Shown here one piece after another: positions 10,363 to 22,500 of a stretch of 64,000 nt of DNA. The notes under the pieces were generated by a model. The model saw only the letters and a program-made list of their open reading frames with translations. It had not been told where the DNA came from and searched no databases. The position numbers and the translations under genes were made by a program. How positions within the stretch are numbered: position 1 is the stretch's first letter; every line of letters begins with the position of its first letter. The stretch covers positions 82,349,094 to 82,413,093 of the forward strand of contig OY754337.1 in assembly GCA_963573305.1 (NCBI GenBank), given 5' to 3'. This DNA comes from Pyrrhosoma nymphula. Taxonomy: Eukaryota; Arthropoda; Insecta; Odonata; Coenagrionidae.

Positions 10363-11790
10363 GCGACTGGATTCCAGCATGAAATAGTGGTTTAAGCGTA
10401 ATATTTGTGCGAATGGAATAATTAGGTTTTTATTAAACTCGCCAAACAAAGTTATATCGGCATTAACACATGAGCAGCTCCGATGCTTGAACATGGAATA
10501 AAAAATGGCGGCGATATGAAAGTTTTTCAGACGGATGGATTTCAGTCGGAACGAATATTTCGTGGCGAGTCAGCGCTAGTCAGTGGCACAGAGCAGCCTG
10601 ACGTGATGATTTCTAAAGACGTGTACTCATTGTCTGAGTTCCGCCGCTGTGCCTCCGCCGCCGAGCTATGAAGGCCCCCTTAGGGTGTGCTAGGAAATTC
10701 ACGGCCAGTAAGCAGACATGGTGGCCATATTGTCTCGCAATTGACAATGGCACCTTGAGATAAACAATGAACTCCAACGCAAAAACTTACGCGATTTCCG
10801 TCACCACCGTAAGCTGAAGAACTACAATAAAATTAAGATTACGATAGACACACACAGGTAAACGTTAATTAAAACAGTAAAACAAACTGCCGGGTGGCGG
10901 TATTTGGAGTTTTTTAAATTTTACAATCAATATAATTTTTCTATGGCTAATTTTTCTCCATGTACAGCACTACCTCTCACTCTTTAGATGGTCAGGATTA
11001 ATTTCCTATTATTCGGTGAGTTATAATATCTTAAATATTTTATGTTAAATGATCTCGTCTCTAAGTGGTGACAATATTAGGTATACAATGAAAGACCAAT
11101 AAAATAAGATAAATTAACGCCAAATTAAATCGCATGAGGTCATCTATGCCAAGAGGAAAAAAAAGGAAAGAAGGTCTCTCAGGGTCTCCTCTTGGTCAGT
11201 TATTCCATGAGTACGAGGCTATCCACCAGGATAGAATCAAAGCATGCTTCACGAGAGGAAATGCTGACTATGTGAAGTTACCGACATGACCTGCTGTATT
11301 TTTGCTTATTTCCGAGCTTAGTGATTACATGATGTCCGCCAATTTCAAGGTGAAGTTTTTTATAATAACCAGTAATAATAATCGTCCGAGGTCAAAAAAA
11401 AAAATTATAGTACATAGTTGATATTAAATTGTTATGGTGAGGGAAATTGCCACATTTCTCTACCTTTGTCATCACGTGACGCAACCCAAAAATCCTGCAG
11501 TGGAGGAGATTTTTCATTGAAATCACGATCTCTAATTGTGTGACATTGACCATTGCCATCTACAATGGGACGTTTATATGTGTAACCTTTGATGCCTTTC
11601 GTAAAGAGTAAGCGAATACCATTGTTGGGTTTCTCTCCACCCTTCTTCAATTCCTCAAGTGACCCCAGCCTGACCTATCGGTAATGATGCAAATGACCAA
11701 AGTTGCCGCTTGCCTCCACATATTTTGCATAAATTATTGTTCAACTATTGACACCATGTGTAAATTGTTTAGTCAACGTTTAGACAACAA
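10363..11790. other. Gene-free stretch
   Basis: No recognised gene. Two short frames, plus strand about 11180-11290 and minus strand 11650-11432, have mildly protein-like composition but no domain, splice context or partner that I can name. Confidence 0.4.
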
Positions 11791-11905
11791 CTCAATTGCA
11801 AAAATAATGTCATTAATAACGCTGTGAATTATTGGAAATTGTTATATGTAAATGTTCCAAGGACATAATTTCCAGGAACAAATAAATATATCTATCTATC
11901 AATCA
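11791..11905 (+). mobile_element. Probable LINE 3' end with (TATC)n tail
   Basis: A 3'-UTR-like segment ends with AATAAATATATC followed by tandem TATC units (about 11882-11902). This is a common way for non-LTR elements to terminate. No coding part is attached, so this is a short 5'-truncated copy or a coincidental microsatellite. Confidence 0.4.
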
Positions 11906-14900
11906 TATCAACCAAGAAACAAACTATACTTCAAGAAAGTAAATACTGAATGCATTTTTATGCAGGCATGATTACATGGAGCCAATCTTATGTATTTTCG
12001 CGGAATCCCGCACAAACCCGGAAAAAAATGATCGCCAATTTCGAGGTAAACAAAATTAATCTGTACCCTAAATTGACAACTTATGTAACAAAAATTGGGT
12101 CGGGAATGGGAAAGAAAACGCGTAAGAATCAAAGCGTGCGAATTCGAGTGCACGTGGTGGGAAGGTGGTATAGTGTTATCAAATGTCTCCCATCATGGAA
12201 CGTTACCGCTAAATCTACTTGGATCCCATTCTTAGCATCGGTACCGTTAACGGCCAAACTGAAACAGTCGAAACGTCAATACTCTGGCGCGACATCGACC
12301 TACACACACGAGAATGGAGGATATTTTCTTTTATGTTGTGGGCGGACTTATGAAAATAAAAGAGGGGATATAAGCGCCCTTACTCGGAGGGAAAGGAAGG
12401 AAGCCTTGGGGCGCTGGTGTGTGGTCGTGAGGGAAAGGGAGAGGAGGGGAAGGGGGTGGTCGTTTCCTCCCTTCGGTGGATCGCGTGGCATCGGGGTGGA
12501 AAGAAAAAAATACCCTCTTCTCACCGCCCCTCTCGGAATCAGCGGACAAATTGACGTCACCGCAAACGCCACTGCTCCCTTCAGTCTCCGGACTGGACGC
12601 CTTTTCCGATAAGAGAGGACCACGTGACCGAACGAATCGAGAAACCAATAACTCTCCGGCGGGGAAGGGGGAGGTTGATTAAAATTCATACGTCCACATC
12701 GCGATACAAAAATAACGATCTGTGCCCACCCGGAGAGATAATGTCACGCTCGGCGGTGATTGGATGAAGCCGTGCGGATAACATTGATTAGGAGCTCGTT
12801 CCGTCTAATTAAAACGAAACTTTCGAGTTGCGCACAAAACAGCGACGTCGCGACGGACGCGAAAATTTGCGAATAACATCTCTCTCAATGCCTAATTCAT
12901 ATGCCTTCCGCCTTAACACTATCATCCGTCAGTGGGGGATATTGCACGTCATTCGAGTCACATACGTTTAAAAATTTGAAGCTAGCAGCTGTGCCTTTCG
13001 CCGTTTAATTCTCTTTTATTTCAATACAATTGAGTCACGAGAGCCAATTTCGTCTGTACCCACAACAAAGCGCTATCGTTAATTTTCTTAAGGGTTTCAA
13101 AAGCAAGCTCTGCAATCCATTTTGTTTATAAATTCACGGAATGATTACAAGCCAGTTAGTGCAGTAAAGGCATCGCCCAGTCGGCTGACTTGCTGGCATT
13201 ATCTCCTAGAAAATACATGGAGATCAAGGATACAAGTAGTATATCAGCGATGAAAACGAACATAATCTCCAATTCCACTGTGCCACAGTCCCACTTTTTT
13301 GCTATTCAGAGCCTGAACGGACGAACCAGTGCCATTGTACATTAGTAATCTCTAATGATACGAACAATTTAATAAGACATAACACACCAATAGGTAGAAC
13401 GCATAGATATTAGCAGTTAGTCTGAGTTTAATTTAGGTGTAATCAATCGTAAACTGGATTATCTGGATGGATGTTAGCAGTGAAATAAGAACATTCGAGA
13501 AAAGAACAGAAAGTGAAGTGTCAAGTTTTCCTCACATCCAAACGAACTGCTGCATTTAAATCGCATTCATTAGATAAAGCAGTATTTTTAAGCTCTACCA
13601 GGAAACGTTATTTGCCCTTTTGCGAAGCACACCGTTCTTACTTCTCAAGCAACTTATTTAAATGGAAAAATAGGGTAACGGCTCAGCTTTCTTGCGCATT
13701 ATTTTTCAGATGATTTCATCAATAGTAATCAACCTTCGCTTAAACGGACGAACTTTGAGCTGTAATCTATGACTGATTAATGATTTAATATCTGTCTTTG
13801 TTAAGGTACACATGCTCTAAAAGAAAAACTCATGCATGCTATACTTAATTATAGACGCAACCAGAATATATAATTCTCTATCCCTGAAGAATCATTATGT
13901 GTCAATCAAGGTGGAAGTTGAAACATTTTTTAAACCGGATAGTGTTGGTGATTCGAAGGGCCACCAATTTTAATTAAATAATCCACACTCAAGAGAATAA
14001 CTCCCCCCAGCGGGTTGAATTAATTTGATCGATGCAAAGCTCACTCGAAATTCACGAATTGAATGTCTCATTCACTCAAATTTGATTGATTGAATACATG
14101 ACTAAATCCGAACGATAAAAATTGCACTTCAGCTTCCCGCACCTGTCACGATCTCCGTTAAACCATCAGCTTCGTCTGCTGAATTCATTTAAATATTGTA
14201 GCAACCTCTGCTAAAACAAACTTTGCAGTCATCATCATGTAACCTGATGCTCGTAATTCATGTAAACATTTTTAGAAGAGTGTGCCATAGAAAGATTTCT
14301 GAAATCGTCAGATTTGACCACTGCCTTTAATCATGAAACCGTCCGGTCCGTAAAAAAAATGGTTTTGTGACGAAAAAGAATGTGTTTTTTTCTCAAAAAC
14401 ATTTCAAGGGACGTCTACTGAGTGACACCCACACTTCGTCTCTCAGTGAATATTGGCCACACACGAATTAAATATGGCGGGTATATCAGTCTTCGAATTG
14501 TTAAAAGAACATCAAAAGCAAAACTGCCGCATGTTGATCAAATCACAAAGTTGGGTACCTATTAAATAAAACTGAGTAAAAACTAATGACCTTTAGGGTC
14601 AAGAAAACCAACGCAAAGTTTGTGAGTTCCCTAACAAACTTTTAGACAGACAATGGGAGTAAATTTATATTTAAACGGTTGATTTTTATCTCCATAAATG
14701 CTATTGTTACAGCAATTTAGAAATATTTGGCTCAATAACTTTTTTCACCAAAACTTTTACCCCGAACGATACTCTGTTATTATACAGATGGATATTTAAA
14801 CTGAATTACGATGGTGAACCCGGAAATATGCTTAAAAATATCCAATATGAAACTCCTAGTAACACCTCTCAAAATATAAGATTCCAAAAAATACATCATT

Positions 14901-15384
14901 TACTAAACAGCTTAAAGTAATGACTGTGCCCTCATGATGGAGAAAAATACTTCGTGAACGACAACTCTCCGACTAACCTCGAATTTATCTTAGGGTCGAT
15001 GCCTCGGTAACTGCATTTCAACCCCTTATTTCCATACTCATACATTTCCTTAGGTCTAAAGAGACGATAAACGTTGAGCTGACTCGAAACTGATCCATTA
15101 CAGAATATACACGCGAAATTCAAAAAAGACATATCTCTTCATAGAATATTTGATACTTCTTGATTCATTCTATTTGTGCACATGAGATTTGGGTTTATCA
15201 GTAGCTTGAGCCTTGGTTGATCAGTTTTGATCTAATCATACGTTGACCCGTACTGACTAAAAAAGAAAACATTCAAATGGACGGGTACAGCTTAGCAGTC
15301 GATAAGCTACGTGTAAAACTCATCTATACGTCCTCTGCCCTCTTATACCTTAAAACTATTAGCTCGAAATTCGAAGTAAATTTT
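11906..15384. other. Gene-free stretch with a GC-rich island at 12370-12700
   Basis: The island at about 12370-12700 is GC- and CpG-rich within AT-rich DNA. It contains GATATAAGCG (about 12368), CACGTGACC (about 12621) and G-rich tracts. A 220-codon open frame at 11950-12612 runs into it but looks like chance. A distal promoter or enhancer is possible but not demonstrated. The remainder has no recognisable feature. Confidence 0.35.
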
Positions 15385-15458
15385 ATAGTCCATGGGACCT
15401 TCGCTCTGGCAGTCGACCGCCTTATCAACTAGGCCACCGCCGCCATATTGTAATTCGT
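15385..15458 (-). mobile_element. tRNA-derived SINE head, fragment
   Basis: On the minus strand there is a TGGCCTAGTTGATAAGGCGG segment matching a tRNA A box and D arm. It is followed by an anticodon-arm-like stretch and GGTCCC. The same A-box word occurs in the SINE at 30343. The B box is lost, so only the head remains. Confidence 0.5.
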
Positions 15459-17606
15459 ATATCTGGGAAGGAACATGGAGACATTTTGTTAGAAACATTT
15501 CCCGCGTGTCACGGAATCATTACAAGGGCAGGAGTTGTTTCTATAATTCGAAGTCATTGGACCCTAGGTGAAGTTCACAGAAATGACACAAGGGACTCGT
15601 AGTGGGCAGGATCCATGTATTTCCCGATCAACTCACAGCTATACACTCAAAGAGCTCCAGCATTCGTGCTTCTTCTAATTTATTTGTGGGTTTGCTCTGG
15701 AAGAACTTTTATTTGCCAAAGCTCGACATCAGATGGAATGTGACGCAATGGGTTGACAAATCTCAACTCTTCAACCCGAGTTTTTCAAATGATTAGATGA
15801 CATTGCATCAATTGGCTGTTTTGCAAAAAAACTAAAATTTAAACTGGAGATCAAGGTGGAACCTCTCAGTTGTTCATCGTGGCCAGAACCCCGCCGATGA
15901 TAGGAAGTTTGACAACTAGGTTAAATAGCTGAGGGAATTTGATGAGCCTCTTTGAGGAGATACGCCTCAAATGAGGCTGGCAATTATAAAAAAGAACCTC
16001 CGAGATCACTCAAGGAATTTTTTCCCCCGTCAATAAGAGAATTTTCTTATATTTTGTGGATATTTGTTCTCAAAGCGTGCCATGTGTCCCTTCTACCACC
16101 AAAAAATGAAGTGTCAACGGTCAAGGGGGTGACATCACGATAAAACGGTCATTGCTCAGCTCCGTTTAGAATTAGGGTTGATTGAAAATCTCTAAAAGTC
16201 TAAGCACATGAATAAATATCAAAACGACTTTGACAGGGGAATGACTCCAAGGAGCCCTGGACATTAAGTTAATGTTTCGTTACTGATGTAACATTAGACC
16301 TCCAGAAGTCCCATTTATTCTTTAAGCAAGGATGGACGTGGAATTACCAATAAACTATAAATAACTTAAAAATCAAAATTCTCAAAAGAAAACCTTGCAG
16401 CGCACAGCCCTAGGGTATTCCTCAACCTTTCTTACGTATGCGAGGGATTCTATGAAACAGTATTTTCGACTCCCATCTTCTCGGCCAGGAATCGAGTGAC
16501 TTTACATGTCCTCGGCTTTTGTACTTCTTGTATGCCTAAAAGTAATTCGACGATTATCAGTTCACAATAAATCCGTTATCAAACGTTTTACCAAGGCAAG
16601 GTTTCAAACCATACGAAAAACCTCTAATAAATATAAATATTTTCGTGTTGGCAGTAACTTCCCAATGATTCTCGTGAAATTGCATGAATAAGCGTGAATA
16701 CATAGCTTACGATTTATTCCTGAAATGTAGGGAATTTTTTTTTCAGAAATCTCTCTGTATCTAGCGGATGATAGAAGCTTCACTCCCTCACACTCAGAAA
16801 TCAGCAACGAGAACTAGAAATTGTTATATTTTTCCTCATATGGATTGAGTATCAAATTATATGAATCTTCCAGGAGAATTATCTTTGATGCCATAAATCA
16901 TGAACCGAAAGAAAAACATCTGCCTCATAAATCTTGCAGTGTGAAAAATAAGTTTAAAACCTGGATTGCGTCAAACATTTTCCCGTGAAGGATTGCCCCG
17001 ACATTTTCAATAAGCAGCGAAGGAGAAGAGAAGAGAGAGGACAGTTCCGCGAAAAAAATGAGGCATGACGGACTCTCCCGCGCAACTCAAATCAAATTTC
17101 GAGGCGAAATCACCGGGGAGAGTAGCTTCCTTGTTGTATTGGGGGAGGGCGACGGAAAGCCTTGGAAAATATCCTGTTAAAAAATGATCCCCGACACATT
17201 GGCCCCCCCCCACTTTGGGGGTTGGAGGGAGGGGGAGGAAAAAGAGCAAAGGAGAGAGGAGTGGTTGAAGGAAGTGTTCGGTCACACGCCCCCTCGACCC
17301 CTGCCACTGAATGACTAATGACGACGACCCCAGAATCACGGACGAGAATCGATAATTCAATTCCATCGGCCCTACAAGAGGAGATCAAAAGAGCCCACGC
17401 CATACATAATGGTATGCGCATTAGGCGCACACATTTGAGACACGCATTCCAAGAGTGTGTAAAGGTTGTGTGCCCGAAAATAAGGAGAAAAAACTGAGCA
17501 AAAAAGCAGAGGTGTTATCCAATAAAACCGCGAAATTATCCGGGATGAATAATCAACCTTTAAAGATTTTAGTTTTGGCATAGTTTTTTTTTATCTGCAG
17601 GCGATA
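15459..17606. other. Gene-free stretch with G-rich tract
   Basis: No gene is recognised. About 17020-17390 is GC-rich and includes a C9 run followed by runs of five, three and five G (about 17207-17240), which could adopt non-B structure. Overlapping minus-strand frames there appear to be compositional artefacts. Confidence 0.4.
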
Positions 17607-17893
17607 AATCATTGCTCAATATTCAGTTGATGCAGAAGAGATGGATGGAGGAGGTTTTGAGAGGAGAGGGCATGTTGAAGAGAGTGATAGAGGGGAGAAC
17701 ACTGGGGAAGCGTGGAAGAGAAAGGAAGAGAATAGGAATTCTGGACGAAATAAGAGGAGGTAGAAGATATGAAGAATTTAAGAGGGATATAATAGCGCGC
17801 CATCCTTAGGAGGGAAAGCGACACAATGTCTATGAGGTTGGGGTGCAGAATGGGGACTGTCCAATAACCTACCAATCAGCTGGTAAAATACTT
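17607..17893 (+). pseudogene. LINE ORF2 C terminus and 3' UTR
   Basis: The frame 17612-17809 encodes the extreme C terminus of a non-LTR retrotransposon ORF2. The RWMEEVLRGEG, RVIEGRTLGKRGR and a GGRRYEEFKRD-type motif are typical of the basic tail after the reverse transcriptase in many animal LINEs. After the stop, a short 3' UTR containing GGGAAAGCGA and CTACCAATCAGCTGG follows. This UTR recurs at about 37260-37371, which defines the family's 3' end. The RT and endonuclease are absent, so the copy is heavily 5'-truncated. Confidence 0.75.
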
Positions 17894-18067
17894 GAATGGA
17901 TGAAAATGAATTCACCGCTGAAAATCAAATAACGTACGAAATACAGCTCTCATGTAAATAAGGAATATGCAGGAGTTTCTGCAGATATCATTTGTTTTCA
18001 TCTCCAAGATAGAAGTAAAGTCTAGCCTATTGCTATAAAAGGCATTTCCAGTAGGTTGATATGCTAT

Positions 18068-18148
18068 GATTTCATATTATCTATGATATAAATTGATTTT
18101 ATATCATCTATGATATGCAATGATTTTATATTATCTATTATATTCAAT
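18068..18148. repeat. Three 27-bp tandem repeats
   Basis: Units at 18068-18094, 18095-18121 and 18122-18148 each start GATTT and contain TATTATCTAT or a one- to three-base variant. It is a small AT-rich minisatellite. Confidence 0.75.
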
Positions 18149-19148
18149 GATTACACACTATCGGAGTTGGTTAAAAATGTGTCATTTTCCTTTGCACAAA
18201 AATAATTTCCTTTCTTTTACTCAAACTTGAAATAACATCGGTTGACAGGCGAGAAGAGCAATAATTTGCGAGAAAACTATCTTATACCAATAAAGTTTGC
18301 CCTCTTTAAAAAACTGCAGATGTACGAAAGATGCTAATTTCTTGAACACATTAAACGGAGAACAGGGAACCAATTCTTCTCAATTTATGCGTTTTTAGCG
18401 TATGAATTCTATTATAAACGGCAGAATGCTCAATATGTCAGAAATAGTGGTTAAGTTGGCTCTTAAGGCTGAAAATATCAACATTCAAATTTCATTTTAC
18501 TCTTAGACATATTTTATGTCACGACTTTACATATCAGTGGAAGCAGCCATTTCTAAGTATGTTTCTTATTTGTTTTGACTGGTAGGTACAGCCTTAAAAC
18601 TCTTGAAACTACGCTTCACGAAGTCCCAAGATTGTAGGAAAAAGATGAAATTAGAAGTCAGCAATGTAATCCTCCTTTTAGCTATAATTTTATACGAGAT
18701 AATAAAATAAAAATTTTAATATTAATACGGTAATAGAAATATGCGCTGGCTTCATAATTACCTATTCTGTTATTTCCTTCAATGTCAGGCTTGTTTCGTT
18801 ACATTTTTTAAAACATGATTAATTATGGAAATCAGCTTGTTACGTACGTAAACGGAGTAGTTTGGTGTATGTTGATTCATCAAAAAGTAACATTTGAAAA
18901 TTTTGATCTTGTGATTTCTTGTTTATAAAATTGAAGCATGCCTTAGAAATGCACTCAATTCGTTTGTTTTCACTCGGCCCCTCATCATATGTGGCATTCA
19001 ATCAAAAAATTGGGTTGCTGCAGCTCTCCGCTTCACTCTCAGATCATCAAACTGTTTGATTTCTTCTTAAGTCTTCATTTTATAGTCCATTATTAGCCTG
19101 ATGTATTCCATCCTTGGTCTTACTCTATGATTCATCCAGTATTTGCCA
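18149..19148. other. Gene-free stretch
   Basis: AT-rich with no feature I can support. Confidence 0.5.
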
Positions 19149-19156
19149 GTTACCTT

Positions 19157-19319
19157 CAGTGCCGGATTACCAATAAGGCAAAGTAGGAAGTTGCCTAAGG
19201 GCCCCGAGGCTTTGGGGGCCCCGGGCCTAGAAAACATTTTCCCCCTTTCTTTTCTTGCTACTTGTTTGTTACCGTGGTTATACTGCCTACAGGCCCCAAA
19301 GTGTCTTAAGTCGGCACTG
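19157..19319. mobile_element. hAT-type MITE with 8-bp target duplication
   Basis: A 163-bp element with 8-bp inverted ends CAGTGCCG and CGGCACTG. It is flanked by GTTACCTT (19149-19156) and ATTACCTT (19320-19327), matching at 7 of 8 positions. CAG-starting ends and an 8-bp duplication are the hAT signature. The interior contains GGCCCCGAGGC-type GC-rich sequence and no transposase. The open frame that crosses it is incidental. Confidence 0.85.
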
Positions 19320-19327
19320 ATTACCTT

Positions 19328-21960
19328 AATCAATTTTGATCGTCTGCTTAGGTTGGATAGCGACGGAATAATTCGTGTAGCGAAGATATACTCCACACAG
19401 AAAAAATATATTCATTTTGAATTATTCATGCTGATGATGCGAAGTGATACTTGGAAAAAAATGACAGCGATAAATCATAGCAGTGCCATAGGCAAAAAAA
19501 AAAGCCTTCTCGTGCTTCCCGGAGAACGAAAACGCACGACCTCGAACCATTTTTTCGCTCCATGACTGTGGGGTAGCCGAACAAATTCGTTGCGCGTCGC
19601 TATTCAAATCAACCTCGGCGTTAACACTCCCGTCCTATCCGCCATGACACCGCTCACAACACACAACGCTTCACTTGGCAACCGACGCCGGCGAGCAGAA
19701 GATGAGAGCACAGAGACACGTGGAAGCCTCGAGTCGAGCCGAGTCTTCTTGGCGTGCTCCTGGTGGGTACACATCACTTTGAATTGCGCAGACTTGCCTT
19801 GACGTTGATCCTCCATGACACTCTGCTGCGCATGAAGTGAAGTCCCGTAACATGATCGTTGATTCCCGCGCATGCTTGCCTTCTCCCCTTTAATGGGAAA
19901 TGCCGGCGATCTTCATGCAATGTGACGTCTCACTCACGTCTGTTCAAGTCCCAAGCAGGTTCATCCGTGAGTTAATGGCAGCAAACGTAAGAAAATAAAT
20001 AGACCGAGCGATCTCTTCCCGAATCAATTCACTGGACGTGTGCATAATATTGCAGAGCGAATGTAGTTAGAGAAATCTTCACACTTGTTTCTATTCTTTT
20101 TCCCCGAAGCAAATATTGTTTTAATTTTTACCCCATTAATAAAGGCATCACAGCGGAGAAGGGTATTGAAACTTGTAATGAACGCTCGAAATTTAAACTT
20201 TTGCTCTCATAGTCTCATAATGTAAATTCTTAAATGAGCTCACACCATTCTTTTCCCAGCACATTTGAACTGTAGTTTCCCCATAAACCCATCGCTCACG
20301 TGACTTGTGACGAATTCGTTTCACTCTACCAGTTTCCATTTAGGTTTTCGCTTCAGTTTGCACTTCACTTGAAATGACCAGCACACGCAGATAAAAACCA
20401 CACGGATCCAGGAAAAGAACACTGATCCGTGACCATTATCCGGTTACGCTGCGTAATAACTGGCTTCTGGTAATTTTTGCTGAAGAATAGATGGCTCCGT
20501 TCAATTATTAACAAATTATACGTTACCGCTTTTCTTTGCCTTTAAACCAACTTTGAGCTTTGATTTGGGTATTCAAGGGAGAGTATGAGTATCATGTGGG
20601 GAAAAAAAGTTTTGGAGAGAAGCTATGCCTCATATTTACTCAGACCTGATTAAATGAGCTCATTATCCCCGGGAAACAAAATAGTCATTACATTAAGAGA
20701 CTACCACGAACTAATTATATCAAATAAACTTACTACCGCGATAGAGGCCTCAACATACACAGAGAGACAAAGATGCATTTAAATGTGTAGGAACGGACTC
20801 CACAGTAGAGTATGAATTAATATTGAAAATACAATCACCATAGCTTTTATTGTTTCACCATCATTAGCGCAATCTAAGTTTCAAATCATTGATATATTTT
20901 AATTAAATTTTTAAATGAATTAATTTTTATGACACTTTTTTTCGGACACTTCGGACGCTTTTTTTTCCTTAACTATAGGGCTGTGTACCTGAGGACCTTA
21001 ATTAAGCCACCCAGAATTCGTTAGTTCATCGCAAATGACACTCGAGTGACTCCTCGAGTTAAAAAAATAAATCAAACTAGAATTTTTTGACTCACATTTT
21101 CTCACAAAAGAAACTTTCAAACAGCGCAGTCATGCCATTATTGAAAGCAGTCATTATGAATCGCGCGCACATTCTCCATTCGTTTTGCTCGTAGTCGTTA
21201 TCTGACCGACTTTTCAAAATCCTTCGTGGAAAAAACCGGGTGAATATTGTAAAGCAACATGCATTACCAGGATGGCCGTTCAAAGAAGACATTATGAAGA
21301 GTACCACATTTTGCTACGCATTTAAACTGAAATTTATCTGACAAGTAAACAGTAGTCATAGTTTGATAATCTAGTATTTTTAGTCATTTGTATAGAAATA
21401 AAATACCAACAATAAAACATGCACATTGATTAATTTCCTGCTTCACTTAAAACCGAGAGCCAGGCCAATTTAAAGAGAAGAAATATAATGAGGGTTAAAA
21501 AACGTGAAAAGAGATGATCACGGAAGACGAGATTCCAAAATCGAGATAGGATAATTTTGCTGCGATAAGAATTGGATGACGCCAATGGATGTACAATTTG
21601 AAATCGCGGAATCGGAATAAAACGGTGATGGAATTAACAGGAATGCACAGAATTGCTCTATGGTTGCTCTAACGGGAAAGTACTAGAGGGGAAATAGGAA
21701 TGAGAGAGGAAATGATCATACTACTCAGAAGAATGATTTCATAGAAAGCGACACGTCACGTTGCTAAGAATAACTACGGTAGCAAATATTTGAGTTCGAG
21801 TTGAACAGCATTATTTCAATGGCACTCAATACTAAAGAAAGATTCTCGTATCTGGCTATAGCAAATGCGTTTTTGGCAGAGGAACTTGAATCATGATGTT
21901 TGGACCTGGGAGGGCGAGTGTATGACATACTTATAATCTCATGAAAGGTTATTCGGGTTT
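19328..21960. other. Gene-free stretch
   Basis: No gene or bounded element is visible. About 19560-19900 is a somewhat GC-richer patch with overlapping short frames on both strands and no recognised product. Confidence 0.45.
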
Positions 21961-21989
21961 GCCACCGAGTCACTCCTCTCATCGCTGCC

Positions 21990-22024
21990 GACGTTTCGGA
22001 CCTCGAGTCAAGATCCATCCTCAG
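21990..22024 (-). ncRNA. Hammerhead-like motif (Penelope type)
   Basis: Minus strand: CTGAGGA (22024-22018), T, stem GGATC, loop of 9, stem GGTCC, GAAACGTCGGCA. Stem II has five pairs including one G-U. The short self-complementary ACGT followed by C fits stem III plus the cleavage base. Only a solo motif is visible on this strand. Confidence 0.6.
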
Positions 22025-22141
22025 GGCTGACTTATAATGTTTTGGCTAAGTAAAGGGTATACTTATGAGGCTAAAAGTAAAAAGTATATTTGGCTAAATG
22101 TAAAGTGTATGCTTATAATGTTTTGGGAGTTCACTTTGGGG

Positions 22142-22210
22142 AATTTTCCAGACATTGTTAAGAAATAAACTTTGTACATTTCTGTCTTCTTTAACAATGC
22201 CTAGAAAATT
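22142..22210. repeat. Short inverted repeat
   Basis: Arms 22142-22164 and 22187-22210 are nearly reverse-complementary (about 21 of 23 positions) around a 22-base spacer. Its relation to the GIY-YIG remnant just downstream is unknown. Confidence 0.6.
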
Positions 22211-22283
22211 ATATTTTTTTATTTATAAATCATATCTCATTTATAAAGACGTTTTTAACGCTGGTGACAAACGTAGAGTGTAG

Positions 22284-22499
22284 GCGTTTAAGTGTGTCGC
22301 ACACGACTGAAATAGTTGTTATGTGGGACAGACAGGGAGAAGTTATAGTACAGAAACAAAGGAATATTTTAAATCTTTTACTGACTGTGACAAAAATCCA
22401 GACTTTGCTAATCATTTACCTATTTGTAACCGCCTGTCTAATTTTGATATTAAGGTTTTACATGTAACTGACAAAGGTGCAAAGCTAGGTTTTTTTTAA
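22284..22499 (+). pseudogene. GIY-YIG endonuclease remnant, Penelope-like
   Basis: In one frame the sequence gives a GIY-side remnant (AFKCVAHD, a TGA at 22308, NSC) directly followed by YVGQTGRSY (from 22320) as the YIG half. A TKEYFKSF segment, an FANHLPICN segment and LHVTDKGAKLG follow, then a stop at 22497. This order matches GIY-YIG domains of Penelope-like or related retroelements of a different subgroup from the one at 8.9 kb. An internal stop and an apparent frameshift in the T8 run after GAKLG mark it as dead. No reverse transcriptase is visible upstream. Confidence 0.7.
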
Positions 22500-22500
22500 A

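Noticed and set aside
11432..11650. 72-codon minus-strand frame with protein-like composition
   Set aside because: No known motif, splice signals or neighbouring coding segments; not enough to call.
11950..12612. 220-codon plus-strand open frame
   Set aside because: It crosses an abrupt AT-rich to GC-rich boundary, has no domain, and is mirrored by open frames on the opposite strand in the GC-rich part; it looks like a compositional effect.
18068..18148. CRISPR-like array
   Set aside because: The three 27-base units are directly adjacent without spacers and the DNA is eukaryotic.
19143..19565. 140-codon plus-strand frame
   Set aside because: It runs through a hAT MITE and unrelated flank; no domain is visible.
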